DNA of 23,691 nucleotides from CAISTG01 sp964455185. GTDB taxonomy: Bacteria; Patescibacteriota; Patescibacteriia; 2-01-FULL-39-33. Shown here piece by piece: positions 16,220-22,505 of the stretch. The stretch's first letter is position 1. Each line of letters begins with the position of its first letter. The position numbers and the translations under genes were made by a program. The notes beneath the pieces were generated by a model, which saw nothing but the letters and a program-made list of their open reading frames with translations, did not search any database and was not told where the DNA came from. The DNA lies in the NCBI GenBank assembly GCA_964455185.1, contig CAYVUR010000010.1:1-23691 (forward strand), read 5' to 3'.

Positions 16220-16250
16220 AACCCCAACCAACAATTGGTTGGGGTTATTT
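16220..16250. terminator. Bidirectional intrinsic terminator
   Basis: A 12-bp stem (AACCCCAACCAA at 16220-16231 with 16235-16246) with a 3-nt loop is flanked by T-rich tails in both directions. It ends the small Cys-protein gene (+) and cysS (-), whose stop codon is adjacent. Confidence 0.92.
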
Positions 16251-17656
16251 TAAAGCTTTTTTAATTGATAGTCATTTTTATTATCTTCCATTTGCCAACC
16301 TAAATTTAATATTTCTTGCCTCAATCTATCTGATTCTAACCAATTTTTATTTTGCTTAGCTTGCCAACGTTTTTCAGCTAGTTTTTTTATTTCTTCTGGA
16401 ATTTCTTCTTCCTTCAATTCTAAAAATCGCAAACCAAAAACTTTATCAAAATCAATTAAAGTGGCATATTTATTAGCTTGAGACACATCAGATTTCAATA
16501 ATTCAAAAACTACTGCTAAAGCTTGAGGTAAATTAAAATCATTATTTAATGTTTCAACAAATTTATTTTTAAAAACTTCATCAATTAATCCTTTATCTGT
16601 TTTTAATGATAATACTTGATTATATAAATTATCTAACGCTGTTTTAGCTGAATCTAATGCTTCCCAAGTAAAATTTTGTTTACTACGATAATGAGCTCCT
16701 AAGAAAAAATAACGCAAAACTAAAGGATTATAACCTCTGGCAATAATATCACTTAATGAATAAATGGTACCATCTGATTTACTCATTTTGCCGCCATTAA
16801 CCATTAAATGCTCATTATGTAACCAATATCTAACAAATTTTTTGCCAGTAAACGCCTCACTTTGAGCAATTTCATTAGTATGATGTACTGGTATATGTTC
16901 AATACCCCCTAAATGTAGATCTATTGTTGGACCAAATAAAGCATAATTCATTGCTGAGCATTCTAAATGCCAACCAGGAAATCCTTCACCAATAAGATGA
17001 TAACCGTTGGGCAATTTAAAATCATGATGCCAAGTTTGTAAAGCATTAGCATGAGCTCCCGCCTTAAAAAACCAAACAGCAAAATCGGCTGGATGTTTTT
17101 TTTGTTTATCACTTATTTCTCCGCTACCAGCTGCAACTTGATTCATTTCTAAATTTTGTCCAGACAAAGCGGTATAATTTTTTACCTTGGTAACATCAAA
17201 ATAAATGGCTAAGTCAGTAACATAAGCAAAATCATTAGTAAGATAATATTGTACCATTTCTTGCATTTGCTTGATATAATTAGTTGCACGCGGCTTATAA
17301 TCTGGTGATAAACAATTAAGCGCTGTTACATCGGCTTCAAACTGTTTAATATATTTGTCAGCTACCTCCTCTGGACTTAAATTTTCACGTTTGGCGGCTT
17401 TAGTTATTTTATCTTCCCCTTCGTCTCCATCAGTAGTCATATGTCCAACATCAGTATAATTACGAGCAAATTTAACTTCATAACCTAAATAACCAAGAGA
17501 ACGACGAATTAAATCTGCTAAAACCATAGCTCGCATATTACCAAGATGTTGTGTCCAATAAACAGTTGGTCCACATTGATAAAAATTAACTTTATTGTCT
17601 TCTAATGGCTGAAATTTTTCTAATTTTCTAGTTAAAGTATTATAAATTTTTAACAT
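16250..17656 (-). CDS. cysS: Cysteinyl-tRNA synthetase
   Basis: A 468-residue class I synthetase that charges tRNA-Cys with cysteine. The HIGH-type motif is HLGN (37-40) just after YQCGPTVY, and KMSKS is at 290-294. The zinc ligands that select cysteine are all present: C28, C233 (HLECSAMN), H258 and E262 (HHTNE). The C-terminal helical and anticodon-binding parts are present (KRWQAKQNKNWLESDRLRQEI). Length is normal (E. coli 461). It ends directly at a terminator. No convincing promoter is visible in the 58 nt between its ATG and the upstream terminator at 17715-17738. Confidence 0.97.
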   Translation of the reverse strand: MLKIYNTLTRKLEKFQPLEDNKVNFYQCGPTVYWTQHLGNMRAMVLADLIRRSLGYLGYEVKFARNYTDVGHMTTDGDEGEDKITKAAKRENLSPEEVADKYIKQFEADVTALNCLSPDYKPRATNYIKQMQEMVQYYLTNDFAYVTDLAIYFDVTKVKNYTALSGQNLEMNQVAAGSGEISDKQKKHPADFAVWFFKAGAHANALQTWHHDFKLPNGYHLIGEGFPGWHLECSAMNYALFGPTIDLHLGGIEHIPVHHTNEIAQSEAFTGKKFVRYWLHNEHLMVNGGKMSKSDGTIYSLSDIIARGYNPLVLRYFFLGAHYRSKQNFTWEALDSAKTALDNLYNQVLSLKTDKGLIDEVFKNKFVETLNNDFNLPQALAVVFELLKSDVSQANKYATLIDFDKVFGLRFLELKEEEIPEEIKKLAEKRWQAKQNKNWLESDRLRQEILNLGWQMEDNKNDYQLKKL

Positions 17657-17705
17657 AAATTTTAATTATTTATAATAAATTTTAACTTTTTTTATTGTTT
17701 TTGGC

Positions 17706-17738
17706 AAGAAAAAAGAGGCGCCATAAATAAGACGCCTC
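17706..17738 (-). terminator. Intrinsic terminator after the zinc-ribbon gene
   Basis: On the - strand GAGGCG (from 17738) pairs with CGCCTC (to 17715) around a 12-nt loop and is followed by a run of six T. It lies 38 nt after the zinc-ribbon stop codon. Confidence 0.78.
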
Positions 17739-17775
17739 ATTAAAATTAGAGAAATTAAAGGTTTTAAATTAATAA

Positions 17776-18003
17776 CTAATGTTCACCATTAATTTTTTCT
17801 GGCTGTTCTACTAAACCAATCCATAAACAACAAATGCCATGATGAGCATAAGGATTATTTGTTTTACCTTTACAATAAACAGTTTGACCCGGCAATAGCC
17901 AATGATAAGTTCCACAACGTGGACATATAACTAATTGCCTTTTTTGAGTTTCAATTTCTTCTTTACTAACATTAGGCTCTTTAATTTCATTTGAATTATC
18001 CAT
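17776..18003 (-). CDS. Small zinc-ribbon-like protein (75 aa)
   Basis: A 75-residue protein with a charged N-terminus (1-24) and a Cys/His-rich core: C27-x2-C30 (ICPRCGTYHW), C44 (VYCKG), H54, H55, C58 and C59 (AHHGICC). This resembles a treble-clef or zinc ribbon with one regular CPRCG knuckle. No membrane segment is seen. It could bind nucleic acid or a protein partner; I do not recognise the family. A strong ribosome binding site (AAAGGAG, 18016-18010) lies 6 nt before the ATG. It is monocistronic, with a terminator downstream and an attenuator-like leader of about 200 nt upstream. Confidence 0.8.
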   Translation of the reverse strand: MDNSNEIKEPNVSKEEIETQKRQLVICPRCGTYHWLLPGQTVYCKGKTNNPYAHHGICCLWIGLVEQPEKINGEH

Positions 18004-18063
18004 TCTTTTCTCCTTTCTTATTTTTAGAATTTCTATTTATTTTTAAAGAACTATATAAATTAA

Positions 18064-18094
18064 AATCACTCCTCGTTATTTTTGAGGAGTGATT
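18064..18094 (-). terminator. Terminator hairpin in the leader of the zinc-ribbon gene
   Basis: On the - strand AATCACTCCTC (18094-18084) pairs perfectly with GAGGAGTGATT (18074-18064) over a 9-nt loop. The tail TTAATTT follows, so with the stem's last bases the 3' side reads TTTTAATTT. Because it lies between a promoter and the zinc-ribbon ORF, it is a candidate attenuator and not an end-of-gene terminator. Confidence 0.65.
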
Positions 18095-18206
18095 GGTTTG
18101 TTGTTTAATTTAATATGCTTTATTTTAACATAACAAAACATTCACTCCTCAAAGAGAGTAGCAATAAATTAAGCAACAAAACTAATTTTTGAGTAAATGT
18201 TTTATT
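18064..18206 (-). ncRNA. Candidate attenuator / structured leader RNA
   Basis: Read on the - strand, the segment contains three overlapping pairings. P (18206-18191) pairs with a segment at 18147-18132 over 16 bp including two U-G pairs. A (18153-18142, TTTGAGGAGTGA) pairs perfectly with B (18092-18081) over 12 bp. B (18094-18084) pairs with C (18074-18064) as a terminator. A shares bases with the partner of P, and B is shared between the A:B and B:C helices, so these are mutually exclusive states as in transcription attenuators. No known riboswitch class is recognised. It may instead be a stand-alone small RNA of about 150 nt. Confidence 0.5.
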
Positions 18207-18209
18207 CAT
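18120..18209 (-). CDS. Possible leucine-rich leader peptide or hydrophobic microprotein (29 aa)
   Basis: An ORF of 29 codons with ATG at 18209-18207 and TAA at 18122-18120. After a basic start (MNKTFTQK), residues 9-20 contain nine leucines written with five different codons (TTA, TTG, CTT, CTA, CTC); ten leucines in all. The predicted transcription start coincides with the A of the ATG, so translation would be leaderless; there is no Shine-Dalgarno sequence. It spans the P and A segments of the structured leader. Coding status is uncertain: a leader peptide, a small membrane peptide such as a type I toxin, or a chance ORF. Confidence 0.35.
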   Translation of the reverse strand: MNKTFTQKLVLLLNLLLLSLRSECFVMLK

Positions 18210-18215
18210 ATTTTA

Positions 18216-18243
18216 ATTATATGAAATTAAAAATTTTTGTCAA
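18216..18243 (-). promoter_or_regulatory. Promoter of the leader RNA and zinc-ribbon gene
   Basis: Both hexamers are perfect on the - strand: TTGACA (18243-18238) and TATAAT (18221-18216), 16 nt apart. The -35 overlaps the last codons of the DUF192 gene. Predicted start about 18209. No better promoter is visible between here and the ATG at 18003. Confidence 0.8.
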
Positions 18244-18718
18244 CATCAATTAAAGAAAAGGCCTGACCTACCATTATTTCATTACGATCAAACCAGCCAG
18301 CATTCATTTCTAATACTCGATTTACAGGTCCGGGCGAATAATATTTTTTTTGAGGATTATTGCCTTCAGGGGGTAAATTTTTATCTACGCCAACAATTTT
18401 ACCTTCACTAATCCAAATTATATCTATTGGAAAATTCATATCTTTCATCCAAAAAGTTCTTACTTGATAATCATTAAAATCAAATAACATACCAGAGTCT
18501 TCTTCTAAAAATTTTCTACCAGAAAGACCCTTAATCTGATCTTTAGTAGTTGATGCTATTTCAACTTGAATAATTTTTGATCCAACCATCGCCTTTACTT
18601 TTTGATTTTTAGATTTTGAAAAAAATAAACTACCACCCAAAATAACAATAAAAACTAAACTAACTACAACTAAAGAAATTAAAATTATTAACTTTCGTTT
18701 AGTATAAATTTCAGGCAT
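18227..18718 (-). CDS. DUF192 family membrane-anchored protein
   Basis: A 163-residue protein with a basic N-terminus, one transmembrane helix (about 9-33) and an extracytoplasmic DUF192 domain (about 42-158). Family motifs visible are TKDQIKGLSGRKFLEEDSGMLF, FWMKDMNFPIDI (89-100) and a C-terminal VNRVLEMNAGWFD. The biochemical function of DUF192 is not established as far as I know. The ATG at 18718 lies two bases from the 10-N gap, so the true start could be further upstream. A promoter for the next gene overlaps its 3' end. Confidence 0.88.
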   Translation of the reverse strand: MPEIYTKRKLIILISLVVVSLVFIVILGGSLFFSKSKNQKVKAMVGSKIIQVEIASTTKDQIKGLSGRKFLEEDSGMLFDFNDYQVRTFWMKDMNFPIDIIWISEGKIVGVDKNLPPEGNNPQKKYYSPGPVNRVLEMNAGWFDRNEIMVGQAFSLIDVDKNF

Positions 18719-19766
18719 TNNNNNNNNNNCTATTATTTTTATTAAAAATATAACTTATTAAAAGCATTAAAAATATTAAAGCTATAACCAATATTAATTT
18801 TCCATAACTAGAACTAAAAATACCAAAAGCTCCAAAAATAATAGCAAGCAACCACATTAGCCAAACTACTTGACTACGTGAAAAGCCAAAATCTAATAAA
18901 CGATAATGCAAATGCCTTCTATCTCCTAAAAAAGGAGATTGGCCAGAAATTAAACGAGAAATAATTACCCAAACAACATCTAAAATTGGCAAACCCATTA
19001 CTAACAAAGTAGTAATAATTTTAGATCCAGAAATTATTGATAACACTCCCAAGATAAAGCCAATAAATACACTGCCGCCTTCACCTAAAAAAATTTGGGC
19101 TGGCTGATAATTGAAAACCAAAAAACCTAATGAAGCCCCTAGTAATATCAAAGCCCATAAACCAGTGGCAGAAAAATTAATATCCCAACGTAAAGATATT
19201 AGAAAAATAAAAAAAGAAGCAATAACCGATATACCAGCAACTAAACCATCTAATCCATCAAGAAATTTAGTAGTATAAATCATACCTAAAAGCCATAAAC
19301 CAGCAATAATAGTTCCATAAACAATATTAAAATGAATAACTCCACCAATCTCTAAAGGATTAGTAATATAATTTATTCTTAAACCAAAAATTAAAGCTAT
19401 TAAAACTGCTAGAACTGGAAAAATTATTTGTTGTATTGGTTTAAGATTATATTTATCATCTAATGTGCCACCAATCATTATTATTAAAGAAGACAAAAAT
19501 ATTCCTAAAATAAAAAAATCTGAAATTAAAGAAAAATTACCCCAACCATAATATCTAAAAATAAATAAACTTAAAAAAACAGCAATAAAAAGAGACCAAC
19601 CGCCTAAAAGTGGAATTGGCCTATCATGAATTTTACGTGAAGCAATTTTAGGATCATCAATTACTTTAAAAATAAAAGCTAACCACTTTATTAGAGGTAT
19701 AGAAATAAAAGATATTACAAAAGGTAAACTAATTGCTATTATATAAATTAACCAATTATTATTCAT
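18711..19766 (-). CDS. Polyprenyl-phosphate sugar-1-phosphate transferase (WecA/MraY family)
   Basis: About 350 residues with ten or more membrane helices. It would transfer a sugar-1-phosphate from a UDP-sugar to undecaprenyl phosphate, the first step of a surface glycan or peptidoglycan precursor. Motifs: GGTLDDKYNL (99-108, metal-binding DD), TKFLDGLDGLVAG (166-178), FLGEGGS (226-232) and FLGDRRHLHYRLL (279-291, the HxH loop typical of WecA/TagO rather than MraY). The third motif normally reads FLGD or FMGD; here the Asp is Glu. The C-terminus runs into the 10-N gap, and the stop at 18711-18713 depends on the gap size, so the real end is probably within or near 18720-18729. No promoter was identified. 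Confidence 0.88.
   Translation of the reverse strand: MNNNWLIYIIAISLPFVISFISIPLIKWLAFIFKVIDDPKIASRKIHDRPIPLLGGWSLFIAVFLSLFIFRYYGWGNFSLISDFFILGIFLSSLIIMIGGTLDDKYNLKPIQQIIFPVLAVLIALIFGLRINYITNPLEIGGVIHFNIVYGTIIAGLWLLGMIYTTKFLDGLDGLVAGISVIASFFIFLISLRWDINFSATGLWALILLGASLGFLVFNYQPAQIFLGEGGSVFIGFILGVLSIISGSKIITTLLVMGLPILDVVWVIISRLISGQSPFLGDRRHLHYRLLDFGFSRSQVVWLMWLLAIIFGAFGIFSSSYGKLILVIALIFLMLLISYIFNKNNXXXXNA
18720..18729. other. Assembly gap (10 N)
   Basis: A run of unknown bases between the 3' end of the WecA-like gene and the 5' end of the DUF192 gene. A round figure of 10 suggests a placeholder rather than a measured length. Confidence 0.95.
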
Positions 19767-19839
19767 TACTCTATTTTACTAAAAATATAAAAAAAACAAT
19801 GTAAAATAAATCAATTTAAAAAATATTAATTTTATAAAA

Positions 19840-20757
19840 CTAAACATTAAGATATTTACCAATAGCAATACTAGAAGAAATAATATTAATAATTATAATA
19901 GCAATTAATTCTGTACTAAAAATAATTAAAAAATTATCAGTAAAATAGCCAACAATATTAAAATGAGCACCATTAAAAAAATTATTAATATGCGGTTGAA
20001 TTAAAGAAAGTAAAGGATAAAGAAAAATAAAAGTAGCACAACAACCTAAAATTCCACAAATAACGCTTTCAAAAATAAAAGGTGATCTAATAAACCAATT
20101 ACCTGCTCCAACTAATTTCATAATAGCGATTTCATTTTGATGGGTAAAAATAGCTATTCTAACGGTATTAAAAACTATTAATACAGCAATAATTATAAAA
20201 ACTAAACTAACCACTAAAACAACTTTTTTAATATTATCAGAGATAAAATTTATCCGATCTATTACTAAACGATTATCATCAAAATTTTTTTCCTCGATTA
20301 AATCAGAATAAATTGGATCATCAAGGGACTTCAATATATCAGGATATTCTATTAAATTTCTAGCACGAATTATCAATGTTCCCCCCATAGGATTAACATC
20401 TAATTCTTTTAAAACCTCTTGAATATTAGCATCATTTTCATGTTTTTGCTTAAAAGATTCTAAATTTTCTTGTGCTGATCGATATATAATTTCTTTAACT
20501 TGCGGCATAGCTTCTAATCTAGTTTTAATTTCAGCTATTTTACTCTCACGCACTTCAGGTTTAAAATAAACAGAAACATCTATTCTTTCTTTAACCAAAT
20601 CAACAGCAGAATTAGAAATATAATTAACAACCAATAAAAAATTAACTGATAAAAAAGCTAAAATAACAACAAAAATTGTAGCTAAAGAAAGCCAAATATT
20701 ACGCCAAAAAGATTGAAAAGCAAAAATTATTGTACGATTTAAAGCAATTAAAAACAT
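19840..20757 (-). CDS. ftsX: Cell division protein FtsX
   Basis: A 305-residue permease-like subunit of the FtsEX complex, which transmits ATP hydrolysis by FtsE to cell-wall hydrolases outside the membrane. It has the FtsX topology: a helix at about 21-46, a large extracytoplasmic domain (about 50-175, including KERIDVSVYFKPEVRESKI), then three helices near 178-203, 233-250 and 278-299. The cytoplasmic coupling segment is EIAIMKLVGAGNWFIRSPFIFE. It starts 2 nt after ftsE. No strong terminator is visible after it. Confidence 0.94.
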   Translation of the reverse strand: MFLIALNRTIIFAFQSFWRNIWLSLATIFVVILAFLSVNFLLVVNYISNSAVDLVKERIDVSVYFKPEVRESKIAEIKTRLEAMPQVKEIIYRSAQENLESFKQKHENDANIQEVLKELDVNPMGGTLIIRARNLIEYPDILKSLDDPIYSDLIEEKNFDDNRLVIDRINFISDNIKKVVLVVSLVFIIIAVLIVFNTVRIAIFTHQNEIAIMKLVGAGNWFIRSPFIFESVICGILGCCATFIFLYPLLSLIQPHINNFFNGAHFNIVGYFTDNFLIIFSTELIAIIIINIISSSIAIGKYLNV

Positions 20758-20759
20758 AA

Positions 20760-21440
20760 TTAAATTATATATTTTCCAACTTTATGATCTTGAGTAACAC
20801 GACCGTTTTCCAAAGTAATAACACGACGCCTAAGCGAATTAACTATTTCTTTATTATGAGTAACCATAATTACAGTTGTACCAAATTCATTTATTTTTAA
20901 AAGTAAATCAATAATATCTTTAGTATTTAAAGCATCAAGGTTTCCTGTTGGCTCATCAGCTAAAAGAACTTTGGGGCGATGAATTAATGACCTAGCAATA
21001 GCAACTCGCTGACGTTCGCCGCCTGAAAGTTCTTGTGGATAACGATCACGTTTATCTAATAAATCAACAATATTAAGAACTTGAGGAACAATGTTTTCTA
21101 TTCTTCCTCTAGTAGCTCCAGAAACCTGTAAAGCAAAAGCTACATTTTCAAAAACAGTTTTTTTAGGAAGAAGTTTAAAATCTTGAAAAACTACACCTAT
21201 TTGACGTCGCAATAGTGGGATATGACGTTTTTTAATATTAGTAATATCCCAGCCACCAATAACAATTTTACCAGAATCTGGTTTAATTTCCGAAATTAAA
21301 AGTCTAACTATTGTAGTTTTTCCTGATCCTGATTGACCTACAATAGAAACAAATTCACCTGGATCAATATTAATTGAGACATCTTTTAAGGCTTCTGTTT
21401 CTTGTTGAAATTTTTTACTAACATGATCTAAATGTATCAT
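20760..21440 (-). CDS. ftsE: Cell division ATP-binding protein FtsE
   Basis: A 226-residue cytoplasmic ABC ATPase of FtsEX. Walker A is GQSGSGKTT (35-43), the Q-loop glutamine is Q86 (VVFQDFKLL), the signature is LSGGERQR (138-145), Walker B is VLLADEPTGNLD (158-169) and the H-loop is in MVTHNKEIV. DFKLLPKKTVFENV is close to the DFRLLPxxTVxENV of other FtsE proteins, which favours FtsE over other small ABC ATPases. It lies 3 nt downstream of the RlpA-like gene and 2 nt before ftsX. Confidence 0.96.
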   Translation of the reverse strand: MIHLDHVSKKFQQETEALKDVSINIDPGEFVSIVGQSGSGKTTIVRLLISEIKPDSGKIVIGGWDITNIKKRHIPLLRRQIGVVFQDFKLLPKKTVFENVAFALQVSGATRGRIENIVPQVLNIVDLLDKRDRYPQELSGGERQRVAIARSLIHRPKVLLADEPTGNLDALNTKDIIDLLLKINEFGTTVIMVTHNKEIVNSLRRRVITLENGRVTQDHKVGKYII

Positions 21441-21443
21441 AAT

Positions 21444-22250
21444 TTATGATGAAACTAATGTATCTGTTGTTGAAGCGATATCTACTTGATATGGCTCTAC
21501 TCTAATAGAAATTACTCCAGCTCCAATTGGAGCTAAAACTTTAAAAGCTTCTTTACTAAGATCTAAAATTCTATCGGGATGAATGGTTTTATCTGGACCA
21601 TAATCTTTTACTGTTACAATAACCTCTTTACCGCTATTTATGGCCGTAACTTTCAATTTTGTTCCCAAAGGAAAGTCAGTTGAAGCGGCCATTAATTCAT
21701 AAGGATATTTAGGATGAACATACCACGAAGCCATTCCTTCTAATTGTGGTTGATTAAATAAAGTAAAAATAATTTCTTCAGCTTCTGGCATTTCAAAAGA
21801 AATTGTATTGTTTTTGACATCTCTTAAAAATTCTAATTTTTTCCACTCCATTAAATGCCAATCAAACCAATAAGGTTCTTTAAGTCTTCCATCATTATCA
21901 TAAGAAACAGTAATTATTGGTCTAAAAGAAAAGGAATTTTCTTTGTAAGGTGATATTTTAATTGAATAAAGATCGTCAACTGGAATCATATCTCCTAAAT
22001 CGAAATAATTAGCTATTTTATCTTTAACTACTAAAGTTAAAGCCTTAACATAAACTTTTTCTTGATGTGATTGTCCTGATATTTGTAATTTAATTCTCTT
22101 TTGTGGCGAAATTAAAGTATAATCTAACCCAGTATTAGCTTCGCCTATCTCTACAAAATCTTCAGCAAAAACAGGTAAAGCTAATATGGGATATAAAATA
22201 ATTAAAAAAATTAAAATTTTTACAATTACAGATATTTTCTTAGTTATCAT
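21444..22250 (-). CDS. RlpA-like double-psi beta-barrel protein
   Basis: A 268-residue exported protein. The signal peptide (1-29) ends in VFA before ED. Residues about 40-168 form a beta-rich domain I do not recognise, and about 171-253 an RlpA-type double-psi beta-barrel: EGMASWY, AASTDFPLGTKLKV, VTVKDYGPD and RILDLSKEAF. Bona fide RlpA is a lytic transglycosylase acting on denuded glycan; its Asp aligns with D216 here, but the conserved His of the AAH motif is replaced by S190 and the upstream loop is short, so activity is doubtful. It heads an operon with ftsE and ftsX (3-nt spacing), making it the likely extracytoplasmic partner of FtsEX in this organism (inference). Confidence 0.85.
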   Translation of the reverse strand: MITKKISVIVKILIFLIILYPILALPVFAEDFVEIGEANTGLDYTLISPQKRIKLQISGQSHQEKVYVKALTLVVKDKIANYFDLGDMIPVDDLYSIKISPYKENSFSFRPIITVSYDNDGRLKEPYWFDWHLMEWKKLEFLRDVKNNTISFEMPEAEEIIFTLFNQPQLEGMASWYVHPKYPYELMAASTDFPLGTKLKVTAINSGKEVIVTVKDYGPDKTIHPDRILDLSKEAFKVLAPIGAGVISIRVEPYQVDIASTTDTLVSS

Positions 22251-22261
22251 CTATTATTTTA

Positions 22262-22291
22262 TTGATTTATTACTTAATTAAATTATATAAT
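22262..22291 (+). promoter_or_regulatory. Promoter of the tRNA pair
   Basis: TTGATT (22262-22267) and TATAAT (22286-22291) are 18 nt apart. The predicted start is about 3 nt before the tRNA-Gly 5' end. Confidence 0.65.
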
Positions 22292-22300
22292 ATTGAAAGT

Positions 22301-22371
22301 GCGGGATTAGTATAGTGGTAGTACGCGTGCTTCCCAAGCATGTAGCGCCGGTTCGATTCCGGTATCCCGCT
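22301..22371 (+). tRNA. tRNA-Gly (anticodon CCC)
   Basis: A complete cloverleaf can be folded. The acceptor GCGGGAT pairs with ATCCCGC over 7 bp, the anticodon stem is CGTGC/GCATG with loop TTCCCAA, and the T arm is GCCGG-TTCGATT-CCGGT. The anticodon CCC reads GGG. The discriminator is T, and no CCA is encoded, so a CCA-adding enzyme is needed. Confidence 0.95.
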
Positions 22372-22378
22372 TAAATAA

Positions 22379-22451
22379 GCCGAAGTAGCTCAGTTGGTAG
22401 AGCAACGGTATCGTAAACCGTGGGTCAGGAGTTCAAGTCTCCTCTTCGGCT
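22379..22451 (+). tRNA. tRNA-Thr (anticodon CGT)
   Basis: The acceptor GCCGAAG pairs with CTTCGGC, the D arm is GCTCAGTTGGTAGAGC, the anticodon stem ACGGT/ACCGT encloses ATCGTAA, and the T arm is AGGAG-TTCAAGT-CTCCT. The anticodon CGT reads ACG. CCA is not encoded. It lies 7 nt after tRNA-Gly, so the two are probably one transcript. No hairpin terminator is visible after it. Confidence 0.95.
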
Positions 22452-22505
22452 TAAATTTAATATTTAATATTGGCACTATTTCTCAACTTTTTAAATTAAC
22501 AAAAA

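Noticed and set aside
18066..18151. Repeated CACTCCTC as a CRISPR or direct-repeat array
   Set aside because: The copies are short, in both orientations and unevenly spaced. They are explained as arms of alternative RNA helices; no spacers exist.
18711..18718. Overlap between the DUF192 gene and the WecA-like gene
   Set aside because: It depends on reading through 10 Ns of unknown true length, so the overlap is an artefact of the gap.
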